Source: Nocardia anocheti
Lineage (GTDB): Bacteria > Actinomycetota > Actinomycetes > Mycobacteriales > Mycobacteriaceae
Reading direction: 5' to 3'
Assembly (NCBI RefSeq): GCF_029675105.1
Contig: NZ_JAQQFV010000001.1
Span: forward strand, 558,001-622,000
DNA length: 64,000 nt
The translations under genes were made by a program, and so were the position numbers. The notes below the pieces were generated by a model. It saw only the letters and a program-made list of their open reading frames with translations, was not told the DNA's origin and did no database searches. This document shows positions 9,866 to 16,432 of this stretch, piece after piece (position 1 is the first letter of the stretch; the number at the start of each line of letters is the position of its first letter).

Positions 9866-10717
9866 ATGGCCCCTGTTTCGCCGACGGTCGCGCGCTGGGA
9901 ACTGGTGCTGCGCCTGCGTGAATTGCGCGAGCAGCGCGGCTTCGACTCGGCCGGTTTCGCCCGCCGCGTCGGCTTCACCCCGGCCAATTGGTCGCATGTG
10001 GAGAAGGGCAGGCGGGTGCTCACCCGCACCACCATCGAGCCGGTGCTCGACGTCCTGGATGTCACCCCCGACGAGCGCCGCGAACTGCTGGCCCTGCTCG
10101 AGGCCAGCAAGCAACGCGGCTGGTGGTCCACCTCCTCGGCCCTGATCGGCCCCGAGCTACAACGCCTCTACGGCATGGAGGACGGCGCGCTCAGCATCCG
10201 CAGCTACGACAGTCTGCTGGTGCCCGGCCTGCTGCAGACCGAGTCCTACGCCAGGGCGCTGATCAGCGCCGATGTGATGATCCGCCCGGTCCAGGTGGAC
10301 CAGCTCGTGGCCATCCGGATGCGGCGTCAGCAGCGGCTGCGCGGCCCCGACCCGCTCGAACTCACCGCGGTGCTCGGCGAGGCGACCCTGCGTCAGCAGA
10401 CCGGAGGCGCCGAGGTGCTGCGCGAGCAGCTGCGCCACCTGGCGACCCTGATGCGCGAACTCGACACCGTGGAGGTGCGCGTCATCCCGTTCAGCGCGCC
10501 GGAGGGGGCGGTGCTCGGCGGTTCCAGCTTCCATCTGCTCGACTTCGCAAGCGATCAGCTACCCACCTTCGCGTGGGCCGAGAGCGCGGTGTTCGGCGGT
10601 CACGTCGATGACGCCGAGCAGGTCCGCGATCTGGGCTTCGCCTATGTGCGCGCCCGCGAGCAATCCCTGTCCCGCACCGAATCTCTGGCCCTGATCAGCG
10701 AGTATGCGAGCGTGTAG
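9866..10717 (+). CDS. XRE-family regulator with DUF5753 domain
   Basis: This is a DNA-binding regulator of 283 residues. An N-terminal helix-turn-helix (about residues 10-65: LRLRELREQRG, GFARRVGFTPANWSHVEKGRR) is followed by a DUF5753 domain (LLVPGLLQTESYARAL, then RRQQRL). This architecture is massively expanded in actinomycetes and is nearly always paired with DUF397 proteins, as here. The ATG at 9866 is preferred over GTG at 9839 because a TACGAT -10 element sits 8 nt upstream, suggesting a leaderless mRNA. The DUF397 gene begins 11 bp after its stop. Known relatives act in development or antibiotic control; its specific target is unknown. Confidence 0.93.
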   Translation: MAPVSPTVARWELVLRLRELREQRGFDSAGFARRVGFTPANWSHVEKGRRVLTRTTIEPVLDVLDVTPDERRELLALLEASKQRGWWSTSSALIGPELQRLYGMEDGALSIRSYDSLLVPGLLQTESYARALISADVMIRPVQVDQLVAIRMRRQQRLRGPDPLELTAVLGEATLRQQTGGAEVLREQLRHLATLMRELDTVEVRVIPFSAPEGAVLGGSSFHLLDFASDQLPTFAWAESAVFGGHVDDAEQVRDLGFAYVRAREQSLSRTESLALISEYASV

Positions 10718-10720
10718 GAT
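10715..10720 (+). promoter_or_regulatory. TAGGAT -10-like element before the DUF397 gene
   Basis: TAGGAT overlaps the XRE stop codon and ends 7 nt before the ATG at 10728. The DUF397 gene may thus have its own leaderless transcript in addition to readthrough from the regulator. Confidence 0.35.
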
Positions 10721-10727
10721 TCGGGGT

Positions 10728-11093
10728 ATGTCCACCACCGCTCGACGCCGCCCGGCCGAACACGGCTGGTTCACCTCGTCACGCTCCAACAACGGCAACC
10801 AATGTGTCGAGGTTCGCTTCGATGGCGACATCGTCCAGATACGCGACAGCAAATTCCGCCGCAACCCGAGAAACCTCGGTTCGGACGAGCCCATCATCAC
10901 CGTCGACGCCACCCGGTGGACCGCCTTCCTGCACTGCCTGCTCACCGACCGCCGCCACCCCGACCTGGTCGCCCACGTGAGCCGCGACGGCTCGGCCACC
11001 CTGCGCCACGACGACGTCCTGCTCCACTTCACCGCCCCCGAATGGGAAGCCTTCGTCGCGGGCGTCCGCGACGACGAGTTCGTCTGCGCCTAG
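10728..11093 (+). CDS. DUF397 protein with a duplicated C-terminal half
   Basis: The product is a 121-residue protein. The DUF397 opening (WFTSSRSNNGNQCVEV, then VQIRDSK) is followed by the usual ending motif ITVDATRWTAFLHCL. About 25 residues later a second, closer match to the same motif appears (LHFTAPEWEAFVAGV, then DDEFVC). A standard DUF397 is about 60 residues, so this looks like one and a half copies. Proteins of this family act with XRE/DUF5753 regulators as a regulator-partner pair, and the preceding gene is such a regulator. The ATG at 10728 is supported by homology and by TAGGAT 7 nt upstream. The mechanism is unknown. Confidence 0.88.
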   Translation: MSTTARRRPAEHGWFTSSRSNNGNQCVEVRFDGDIVQIRDSKFRRNPRNLGSDEPIITVDATRWTAFLHCLLTDRRHPDLVAHVSRDGSATLRHDDVLLHFTAPEWEAFVAGVRDDEFVCA

Positions 11094-11100
11094 GTCGGCT

Positions 11101-11226
11101 GCGGCGCCAGCCGCCATGACCCGGTTCTCGGCCGCCTTGATCTGGACTGACCAGAGGGTGCGACGAAGGAGTGCCCGCCGGGAGGGAAGATCAAGGGAAC
11201 AGGCCGAGAACCCGCGGCGCCAGCCG
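11101..11226. repeat. Intergenic palindromic element, copy 1
   Basis: The core is an inverted repeat: an 11-bp outer stem (GGTTCTCGGCC at 11123-11133 with 11202-11212) and a 9-bp inner stem (CCTTGATCT at 11135-11143 with 11188-11196), with a short 3'-side bulge between them. The motif GCGGCGCCAGCCGC flanks it directly on both sides (11101-11114 and 11214-11227). A second element at 35.3 kb keeps the outer sequence and right flank but has different inner arms. Confidence 0.7.
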
Positions 11227-11238
11227 CTGATATCACTG

Positions 11239-11244
11239 CATACT
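11239..11244 (+). promoter_or_regulatory. CATACT -10-like element for the M13 peptidase gene
   Basis: CATACT ends 7 nt before the GTG at 11252, the spacing expected for a leaderless transcript. No Shine-Dalgarno sequence is present before the start. It lies just downstream of the palindromic element. Confidence 0.35.
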
Positions 11245-11251
11245 GGGTCCT

Positions 11252-13267
11252 GTGACCTCCGATCTGAACACCCCTTCCGGTATCGACCTGTCCTTCCGTG
11301 ACCAGGATGTGCGCGTTCAGGACGATCTGTTCGCGCACGTCAACGGTCAGTGGCTGGCCGATTACGAGATCCCGGCCGACCGCGCCGTCGACGGTGCCTT
11401 CCGCACGCTCTACGACCAGGCCGAACTCGACGTGCAGGCCATCATCACCGAGAGCGCCGAGGGCGGCTCCGACGACGCCGACGCCCGCAAGATCGGCGAC
11501 CTGTACTCGAGCTTCATGGACACCGACGCGGTGGCCGCGGCCGGGCTCGCCCCGATCGCCGCCGACCTGCGCGCCATCGCCGAGGTCGCCGACGCCAGCG
11601 CCTTCGCCGCCCTGCTCGGCGCGTTGCAGCGCACCGGCATCCGTGGCGCGGTGGCCTACTACGTCGACACCGACGACAAGAACTCCACCCGCTACCTGGT
11701 GCACGCCACCCAGTCCGGCATCGGCCTGCCCGACGAGTCGTACTACCGCTCCGAGGAATTCGCCGAGATCCGCGACGCCTACCGCGCGCACATCGCGAAG
11801 ATGTTCACCCTCGCCGCCGCCGACCCGGCCCTGGCCGGTCTGCTGCCCGCCGACCCCGACGACGCCGCCCGCCGCGTCTTCGAGGTCGAGCGCACCCTCG
11901 CCGCTGGCCACTGGGACGTGGTGCGCCGCCGCGACGCCGAGAAGAGCTACAACCTCACCACCTTCACCGATCTGACCGCCGCGCACCCGGCCTTCGACTG
12001 GGCCGCCTGGGTGGAAGCCGTCGCCACCGGCCTGGACCGCACCGGCGCGGAACTGTTCGCCGAACTGGTCGTGCGCCAGCCCGACTACCTCACCGCCTTC
12101 GCCACCGCCTGGTCGGAGCTGCCGCGCGCGGACTGGCAGGCGTGGGCCGCCTGGCAGGTGCTGCACGGGCGGGCCGCGCTGCTCACCGACGCGATCATCG
12201 AGGAGAACTTCGACTTCTACGGCCGCACCCTCACCGGCGCCCAGGAGAACCGCGAGCGCTGGAAGCGCGGGGTGTCGCTGGTGCAGGAACTGCTCGGCGA
12301 GGCCGTCGGCAAACTGTATGTGGCCCGGCACTTCCCGCCGCAGGCCAAGGCCCGCATGGTCGAGCTGGTGGCCAACCTCCAGGAGGCCTACCGCCGCAAT
12401 ATCGCCGAGCTGGCCTGGATGGGCCCCGACACCCGCGCGGCCGCGCTCACCAAGCTGGAGAAGTTCACCCCCAAGATCGGCTACCCCGACACCTGGCGCG
12501 ACTACTCCGCCGTGCGGATCGACCCCGCCGACCTGGTCGGCAACTATCGCCGCGGTTACGCCGCCGACCACGACCGCGACCTGGGCAAACTCGGTGGCGA
12601 GGTGGACCGCGGCGAATGGTTCATGACCCCGCAGACGGTGAACGCCTACTACAACCCCGGCATGAACGAGATCGTCTTCCCGGCCGCCATCCTGCAACCG
12701 CCGTTCTTCGACATGAACGCCGACGACGCCGCCAACTACGGCGGGATCGGCGCGGTGATCGGCCACGAGATCGGCCACGGCTTCGACGACCAGGGCGCCA
12801 AGTACGACGGCGACGGCAATATGCAGGACTGGTGGACCGACGACGACCGCGCCGAGTTCGGCAAGCGCACCAAGGCGCTGATCGACCAGTACGACGTGCT
12901 CTCCCCCGCCGAGCTGGCCGACGAGCACACCGTCAACGGCGAGTTCACCATCGGCGAGAACATCGGTGACCTGGGCGGATTGTCCATCGCCCTGGCCGCC
13001 TACAAGATCTCGCTCGACGGCGCCGAGGCCCCCGTCATCGACGGGCTCACCGGCCTGCAGCGTGTGTTCTACGGCTGGGCCCAGGTGTGGCGCACCAAGG
13101 CGCGGCAGGAGGAGGCCATCCGCCGCCTCGCCGTCGACCCGCACTCCCCGCCGGAGTTCCGCTGCAACGCGGTGGTCCGCAATATCGACAGCTTCTACGA
13201 GGCCTTCGATGTCAAGCCGGACGACAAGCTGTTCCTGAAGCCCGAAGAGCGTGTGAGCATCTGGTGA
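11252..13267 (+). CDS. M13-family zinc metallopeptidase (Zmp1/PepO-like)
   Basis: The product is a neprilysin-like endopeptidase of 671 residues. The zinc site is intact: HEIGH at residues 505-509 and the third ligand Glu569 in GENIGDLGG, with the substrate-binding NAYYNP segment before them. The C-terminus carries the family-typical CNAVVRNIDSFYEAF and ends in a short VSIW tail. There is no N-terminal membrane anchor or signal peptide, as in M. tuberculosis Zmp1 (663 residues), its likely homologue, which reaches the outside by an unclear route. GTG at 11252 lacks a Shine-Dalgarno and is probably leaderless (CATACT 7 nt upstream). A hairpin terminator follows. Confidence 0.94.
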   Translation: MTSDLNTPSGIDLSFRDQDVRVQDDLFAHVNGQWLADYEIPADRAVDGAFRTLYDQAELDVQAIITESAEGGSDDADARKIGDLYSSFMDTDAVAAAGLAPIAADLRAIAEVADASAFAALLGALQRTGIRGAVAYYVDTDDKNSTRYLVHATQSGIGLPDESYYRSEEFAEIRDAYRAHIAKMFTLAAADPALAGLLPADPDDAARRVFEVERTLAAGHWDVVRRRDAEKSYNLTTFTDLTAAHPAFDWAAWVEAVATGLDRTGAELFAELVVRQPDYLTAFATAWSELPRADWQAWAAWQVLHGRAALLTDAIIEENFDFYGRTLTGAQENRERWKRGVSLVQELLGEAVGKLYVARHFPPQAKARMVELVANLQEAYRRNIAELAWMGPDTRAAALTKLEKFTPKIGYPDTWRDYSAVRIDPADLVGNYRRGYAADHDRDLGKLGGEVDRGEWFMTPQTVNAYYNPGMNEIVFPAAILQPPFFDMNADDAANYGGIGAVIGHEIGHGFDDQGAKYDGDGNMQDWWTDDDRAEFGKRTKALIDQYDVLSPAELADEHTVNGEFTIGENIGDLGGLSIALAAYKISLDGAEAPVIDGLTGLQRVFYGWAQVWRTKARQEEAIRRLAVDPHSPPEFRCNAVVRNIDSFYEAFDVKPDDKLFLKPEERVSIW

Positions 13268-13272
13268 CGCCA

Positions 13273-13308
13273 CGACCCTACCGGCGCACACCGCTGCCGG
13301 TAGGGTCG
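13273..13308 (+). terminator. Hairpin terminator after the M13 peptidase gene
   Basis: A perfect 13-bp stem (CGACCCTACCGGC paired with GCCGGTAGGGTCG) with a 10-nt loop begins 6 bp after the stop codon. There is no strong U-tract, which is common for actinobacterial terminators. Confidence 0.6.
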
Positions 13309-13338
13309 GAAATCCTTGTACCGGAGAGGGGTTACCGC

Positions 13339-14091
13339 ATGCGCGTCCACCAGGTAGCCGACGACGTCTTCGCCATCCGCGGCACCGACGTCAACATGTA
13401 CCTGCTCCGCGACGGCCGTGACCTCACCCTCGTCGACGCAGGTTGGTACGGCGACGCCGCCCTGATCGAGGCATCGATACGCTCCCTCGGCCACCGCCCC
13501 GAGGACATCCAGGCCGTCCTGCTCACCCACGCCCACCTCGACCACGTAGGCGCCCTCAATCACCTGCACCGCCACTACGGCACCCCCGCCTACACCAGCC
13601 CCACCGAGGTCCCCCACGCCCACGGCGACTACCACGAGTCCGCTACGCCGCTCGACGTCATCAAACGCCTCACCGACCGCAAAACCCTCGGCTGGGCCGC
13701 CCGCATCACCGCCGCGGGCGGCCTCCGCAAGAACCCGGTCCCCCACATCCAGCCCTTCCCCACCGAAGGCCCCCTGGACCTCCCTGGCCACCCCACCCCG
13801 ATCCCCACCCCCGGCCACACCTCCGGCCACACCGCCTACCACCTCCCCGAGGTCGGCGCCGTGGTCACCGGCGACGCCTTGGTAACCGCCCACCCCACAT
13901 CCAAAATCAAAGGCCCCCAACCCCTCCCGAACTTCTTCAACCACGACACCCCCGCGACGATCGCCAGCTACACCACCCTCGAATCCCTCACCGCCGACCT
14001 CGTCCTCCCCGGCCACGGCCCGACCTGGCGCGACGGCATCACCGCCGCCGTAGCCCGCGCCAGAGAGAACGCGCTCCACCAGCGCCAGTGA
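13339..14091 (+). CDS. MBL-fold metallo-hydrolase
   Basis: This is a metallo-beta-lactamase-fold hydrolase of 250 residues. The metal-binding motif THAHLDHVGAL is intact, followed by the later ligands in TPGHTSGHTAY, the Asp in TGDAL and the terminal VLPGHGP. The family includes glyoxalase II-like and lactonase-like enzymes, and the substrate cannot be told from sequence. The ATG at 13339 follows GGAGAGGGG. Codon choice is unusually C-rich at third positions, but no other sign of transfer is seen. A small membrane protein gene starts two bases after its stop, so the two are probably co-transcribed. Confidence 0.9.
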   Translation: MRVHQVADDVFAIRGTDVNMYLLRDGRDLTLVDAGWYGDAALIEASIRSLGHRPEDIQAVLLTHAHLDHVGALNHLHRHYGTPAYTSPTEVPHAHGDYHESATPLDVIKRLTDRKTLGWAARITAAGGLRKNPVPHIQPFPTEGPLDLPGHPTPIPTPGHTSGHTAYHLPEVGAVVTGDALVTAHPTSKIKGPQPLPNFFNHDTPATIASYTTLESLTADLVLPGHGPTWRDGITAAVARARENALHQRQ

Positions 14092-14092
14092 C

Positions 14093-14476
14093 ATGGCCTC
14101 AGAATTGCCCCGAACGCGAACAAGCCGCCACCCCGTTGAGGCACTGGTCCCAGCCGCCCTCGGAGCAATCACCGGCGGCCTACTGGCGGTGATCGCCTAT
14201 TTCCCCTTGGTCGTGCTGCTGCAGAACGTCTTCGACGTCCCCGAGCTCCCGGCGACTCCCAAGAAATACCGAGGCGACACGGAACCGATCTCGCCGTCGT
14301 ACTGGATAACGTGGATGGTTCCGGTCCTCGTCGCGATTCCCGCCGGATGGGCATTGTCCTGGTGGTGGCGCGCCCGGGTCTTCGCACTGGCGTCCACGCT
14401 GACGTTCGTTCTCGGCGCTGCCGCAGTCGCCGCCGTCGTGATTTCCTTCGAGGTCAACGGGTTCGCACCCGACTGA
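14093..14476 (+). CDS. Hypothetical membrane protein, three predicted TM segments
   Basis: The 127-residue product has hydrophobic segments at about 17-45 (VPAALGAITGGLLAVIAYF), 70-90 (WITWMVPVLVAIPAGWAL) and 95-120 (FALASTLTFVLGAAAVAAVV), with a polar loop between the first two. No family is recognised. It starts two bases after the MBL hydrolase stop. It is the last gene before the toxin-antitoxin and restriction island. Confidence 0.72.
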   Translation: MASELPRTRTSRHPVEALVPAALGAITGGLLAVIAYFPLVVLLQNVFDVPELPATPKKYRGDTEPISPSYWITWMVPVLVAIPAGWALSWWWRARVFALASTLTFVLGAAAVAAVVISFEVNGFAPD

Positions 14477-14508
14477 CCTGACCCGCCGGGTGTTGGTCGG
14501 CCGGTCCT

Positions 14509-14529
14509 CGAGACGTATGCTACGTCTCG
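14509..14529. promoter_or_regulatory. Operator palindrome of the FitAB toxin-antitoxin pair
   Basis: A perfect inverted repeat CGAGACGTA-TGC-TACGTCTCG sits 36-56 bp upstream of the antitoxin ATG, overlapping or just upstream of the expected -35 region. FitA-type RHH antitoxins autoregulate through such inverted repeats. A further GCATG-rich stretch (14531-14553) follows. Confidence 0.6.
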
Positions 14530-14553
14530 TACATGCGCATGGCATGAGCATGT

Positions 14554-14559
14554 TAGCCT
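14554..14559 (+). promoter_or_regulatory. TAGCCT -10-like element for the FitAB pair
   Basis: TAGCCT matches TANNNT and ends 6 nt before the ATG at 14566, consistent with a leaderless or nearly leaderless mRNA. It lies 24 bp downstream of the operator palindrome. Confidence 0.4.
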
Positions 14560-14565
14560 GGGGTT

Positions 14566-14793
14566 ATGGCTATCGCGATCCAGATCAAGGATGTACCCGA
14601 AGAGGTCCGCGACGTGCTTGCCAAGCGGGCCGCGGAACGCGGGCAATCAACCCAGCAGTACCTGCGCGGCCTCTTGGAACGCGAGTACCGCCGTGAGCGC
14701 AACAAGCGACTCTTCGAGGATATGCACATCCAGCGCGGCACGACGATGCCCGCGGACGAGATGGTGGAGTTCATCCGGAGTGGACGGGACTAG
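14566..14793 (+). CDS. FitA-like ribbon-helix-helix antitoxin
   Basis: The product is a 75-residue antitoxin. An N-terminal RHH DNA-binding domain (IQIKDVPEEVRDVLAKRAAE, then GQSTQQYLRGLLE) is followed by a C-terminal tail that would wrap the toxin. This is the usual FitA/VapB size and layout. Antitoxins of this kind neutralise the PIN ribonuclease encoded by the next gene and repress the shared promoter. The toxin start lies 3 bases after its stop. A perfect 9+9-bp palindrome upstream fits an operator. Confidence 0.88.
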   Translation: MAIAIQIKDVPEEVRDVLAKRAAERGQSTQQYLRGLLEREYRRERNKRLFEDMHIQRGTTMPADEMVEFIRSGRD

Positions 14794-14796
14794 CCA

Positions 14797-15204
14797 GTGC
14801 TCGTCGTCGACGCGTCCGCGATGTGCGCGGCCCTGCTGTGGCAGGACGAGTTCGGTCAGCGCGCGAGACTCGAACTCGGTAAGGACACCGACTGGGTTGC
14901 CCCGTCCCATATGCCGCTCGAGGTTATCCGAACGCTCCGTAAGGCCGTCCTCTCCCGGCACACCGACTCCGATGACGCGAACGAGGCGTTCCGTGCGCTC
15001 GCGTACTCCGGCATCGAGTACATCGACGTGGACGGCTCGCTCCTGGAGCGGGTGTGGGCACTGACCCACAACGTATCGTCCTACGACGCCGCGTACCTGG
15101 TGGTCGCCGCCGAGAACGAGTCACCACTGGTGACCTGCGACGCGCGGCTCGCCAAAGCCGCCGCACAGGCCAAGGTGGATGTCGAGGTCCGAGTAGTCCA
15201 CTGA
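14797..15204 (+). CDS. PIN-domain toxin (VapC/FitB type)
   Basis: The product is a 135-residue PIN-domain ribonuclease. The acidic active site is complete: Asp5 in VVDAS, Glu42 in PLEV, Asp at about 97 in SSYDAAYL and Asp at about 114 in VTCDARL. Family members cleave tRNA or rRNA when released from the antitoxin. The GTG at 14797 is three bases after the antitoxin stop, so translation is probably coupled. The gene appears intact. About 700 bp of non-coding sequence follows. Confidence 0.9.
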   Translation: MLVVDASAMCAALLWQDEFGQRARLELGKDTDWVAPSHMPLEVIRTLRKAVLSRHTDSDDANEAFRALAYSGIEYIDVDGSLLERVWALTHNVSSYDAAYLVVAAENESPLVTCDARLAKAAAQAKVDVEVRVVH

Positions 15205-15289
15205 TGAGCGAGGCGATGCGTCCGCGGCGTAGTCGACGACGATCTCGAAGCCGACCATCTCGGCGACGCTCGTGGGTGGCAGATCCGCC

Positions 15290-15320
15290 GGGAGGGAGGG
15301 AGTGGCGGGGAGGGCAGGGG
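15290..15320 (+). other. G-quadruplex motif
   Basis: Six runs of three or four G within 31 nt (GGGAGGGAGGGAGTGGCGGG, then GAGGGCAGGGG) have loops of 1-6 nt. This exceeds the usual four-run G4 pattern. It lies about 85 bp downstream of the PIN toxin gene. Confidence 0.6.
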
Positions 15321-15321
15321 T

Positions 15322-15367
15322 ACCCCAGTACCGCGGGCACTGGGTGCGCCCCTGGAGCTGGGGTTTT
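15322..15367 (+). terminator. Possible intrinsic terminator downstream of the PIN toxin
   Basis: ACCCCAG (15322-15328) pairs with CTGGGGT (15358-15364), with smaller internal stems, and four T follow. The loop is long, so the call is tentative. Confidence 0.3.
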
Positions 15368-15887
15368 CCGCCGGTCGGTCGGTCGTTTCGCCTCGGTTGG
15401 TTCGCACAGGACGCCGGGTATCGCTCGGCCGGTCCTCGGGACTGGGGTATTGGGCAGAGTCCGGCCGTCGGACGCAGTGCGCGGGGAACCCGGATGTCGT
15501 CCGACGGTTGTCCCGCGACCACGCGGGAGCGCTCCGAGTCCGCCTTTACGCGCGGCTCCGCCTCATCGGAATAGGTGCATTTGCCCCTCTGACGGGCGAC
15601 GACTGCGCGGGTGAGGCGCATCGCCCGTGGTGCTCGCTCGGGCGCACAGCGGACAAGCGGGGGAAGGTGGCTGAATAGCCGAATGCGGTAGGCTCCTCGC
15701 CTACGGCGTCGGACTGGTGGTATCAGTTCCTCGCCCAGGGCCTCACGGGAGTCGCTAGCTCCTGTGGGGCCTGACTTGTGTTGCGAGAGTAACACATTGG
15801 CAAACCGGAGATTTCGACGCTCGTTCGAGCTGGGTTGTGTGGTTCGCACAGGTCAGAATGGTCTGCCCTTGTGAATCCCGAAACGGG

Positions 15888-15893
15888 TACCAT
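15888..15893 (+). promoter_or_regulatory. TACCAT -10 element with flanking dyads for the RHH-MazF pair
   Basis: TACCAT ends 6 nt before the ATG at 15900, so the mRNA may be leaderless. The dyad CCCGAAACGGG (15877-15887) abuts it, and ATCCC (15875-15879) is repeated inverted as GGGAT (15897-15901), bracketing the promoter as an autoregulatory operator might. Confidence 0.4.
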
Positions 15894-15899
15894 ATTGGG

Positions 15900-16136
15900 A
15901 TGAGCACTCAGATTTCCGTACGACTGTCCGACGAGACCGTGAAATACCTGGACCGCACCGTTTCCAGCGGTGCCGCCCCGAGCCGGGCCGTCATCATCGA
16001 ACGCGCGCTGGAGCGCGACCGGTTACGTCGCCTGGCCGAGGCCGATGCCGCCATCCTCGCCGCCGCCGCACCTGACACCGACATGGACGAACTCGCTGCC
16101 TACGCGGCGGGCACACCCATGGACGATCTCGCGTGA
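15900..16136 (+). CDS. RHH antitoxin paired with MazF
   Basis: The 78-residue product has an N-terminal ribbon-helix-helix domain (MSTQISVRLSDETVKYLDR, then SRAVIIERALERD) and an acidic, alanine-rich tail suited to occupying the toxin's RNA site. The layout matches the MazE-type antitoxins of mycobacteria, which use RHH folds. Its stop overlaps the toxin start in a GTGA junction (16133-16136), so translation is coupled. The ATG at 15900 has no Shine-Dalgarno; a TACCAT element 6 nt upstream suggests a leaderless mRNA. Confidence 0.87.
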   Translation: MSTQISVRLSDETVKYLDRTVSSGAAPSRAVIIERALERDRLRRLAEADAAILAAAAPDTDMDELAAYAAGTPMDDLA

Positions 16137-16432
16137 GGCCGATTCACCTGGCCAAACTCGACAAGACGCGGCCGGTGCTCGTGCTCACCCGGGAAGCGGT
16201 CCGCCCCTACCTGGCGCGTGTCACGGTGGCTCCCATCACCAGCACGATCCGTGGTCTGTCCACCGAGTTGGAGGTCGGACCGAGGCATGGTCTCGATCAT
16301 GCGTGCGTGGTGTCGTGCGACAACATCACGACGATTCCGACCGCCGCCCTGGGACGGATCGTCGGCTACCTGCCCGCAGAGGCGGAGCCCGATCTCACCG
16401 CGGCGATCCGCGCGGCGTTCGAGCTGATCTGA
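16133..16432 (+). CDS. mazF: MazF/PemK-type endoribonuclease toxin
   Basis: The product is a 99-residue toxin of the MazF/PemK fold. It shows the family blocks RPVLVLTRE, RVTVAPITSTIRGLSTEL, GLDHACVVSCDNI and LGRIVGYL. MazF cleaves single-stranded mRNA or rRNA at short motifs; the specificity here is unknown. A GTG start overlaps the antitoxin stop by four bases. The 3' end runs tail-to-tail into the DUF433 gene on the other strand, overlapping it by 67 bp, which looks like a recombination junction. Confidence 0.9.
   Translation: MRPIHLAKLDKTRPVLVLTREAVRPYLARVTVAPITSTIRGLSTELEVGPRHGLDHACVVSCDNITTIPTAALGRIVGYLPAEAEPDLTAAIRAAFELI

Larger units (their letters stand above)
15205..15899. other. 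Non-coding interval between the two toxin-antitoxin pairs
   Basis: No convincing gene is seen in this 695-bp interval; open frames on both strands lack family resemblance and have mixed codon use. It contains a G-quadruplex motif (15290-15320), a terminator-like hairpin (15322-15367), a strong imperfect hairpin (15737-15772) and a tRNA-like anticodon-arm resemblance near 15685-15705. On the minus strand, about 15295-15210 reads as ordinary protein (LPPTSVAEMVGFEIVVDY), possibly the end of a lost gene. Confidence 0.6.

Noticed and set aside
11090..13291. Long minus-strand open frame antisense to the M13 peptidase
   Set aside because: It is a high-GC shadow: glycine/valine-rich low-complexity translation, no family match, and the plus strand encodes an intact zinc peptidase.
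15664..15712. tRNA-like stretch (GGTGGCTGAATAGCCGAATG and a 5-bp anticodon-like arm)
   Set aside because: No matching acceptor or T-arm could be built, and the loop lacks a purine at position 37; at most a chance resemblance or relic.
15121..15849. 242-codon minus-strand frame across the gap between TA pairs
   Set aside because: It is arginine/proline-rich with no recognisable domain and overlaps vapC; only the short segment near 15210-15295 looks protein-like.
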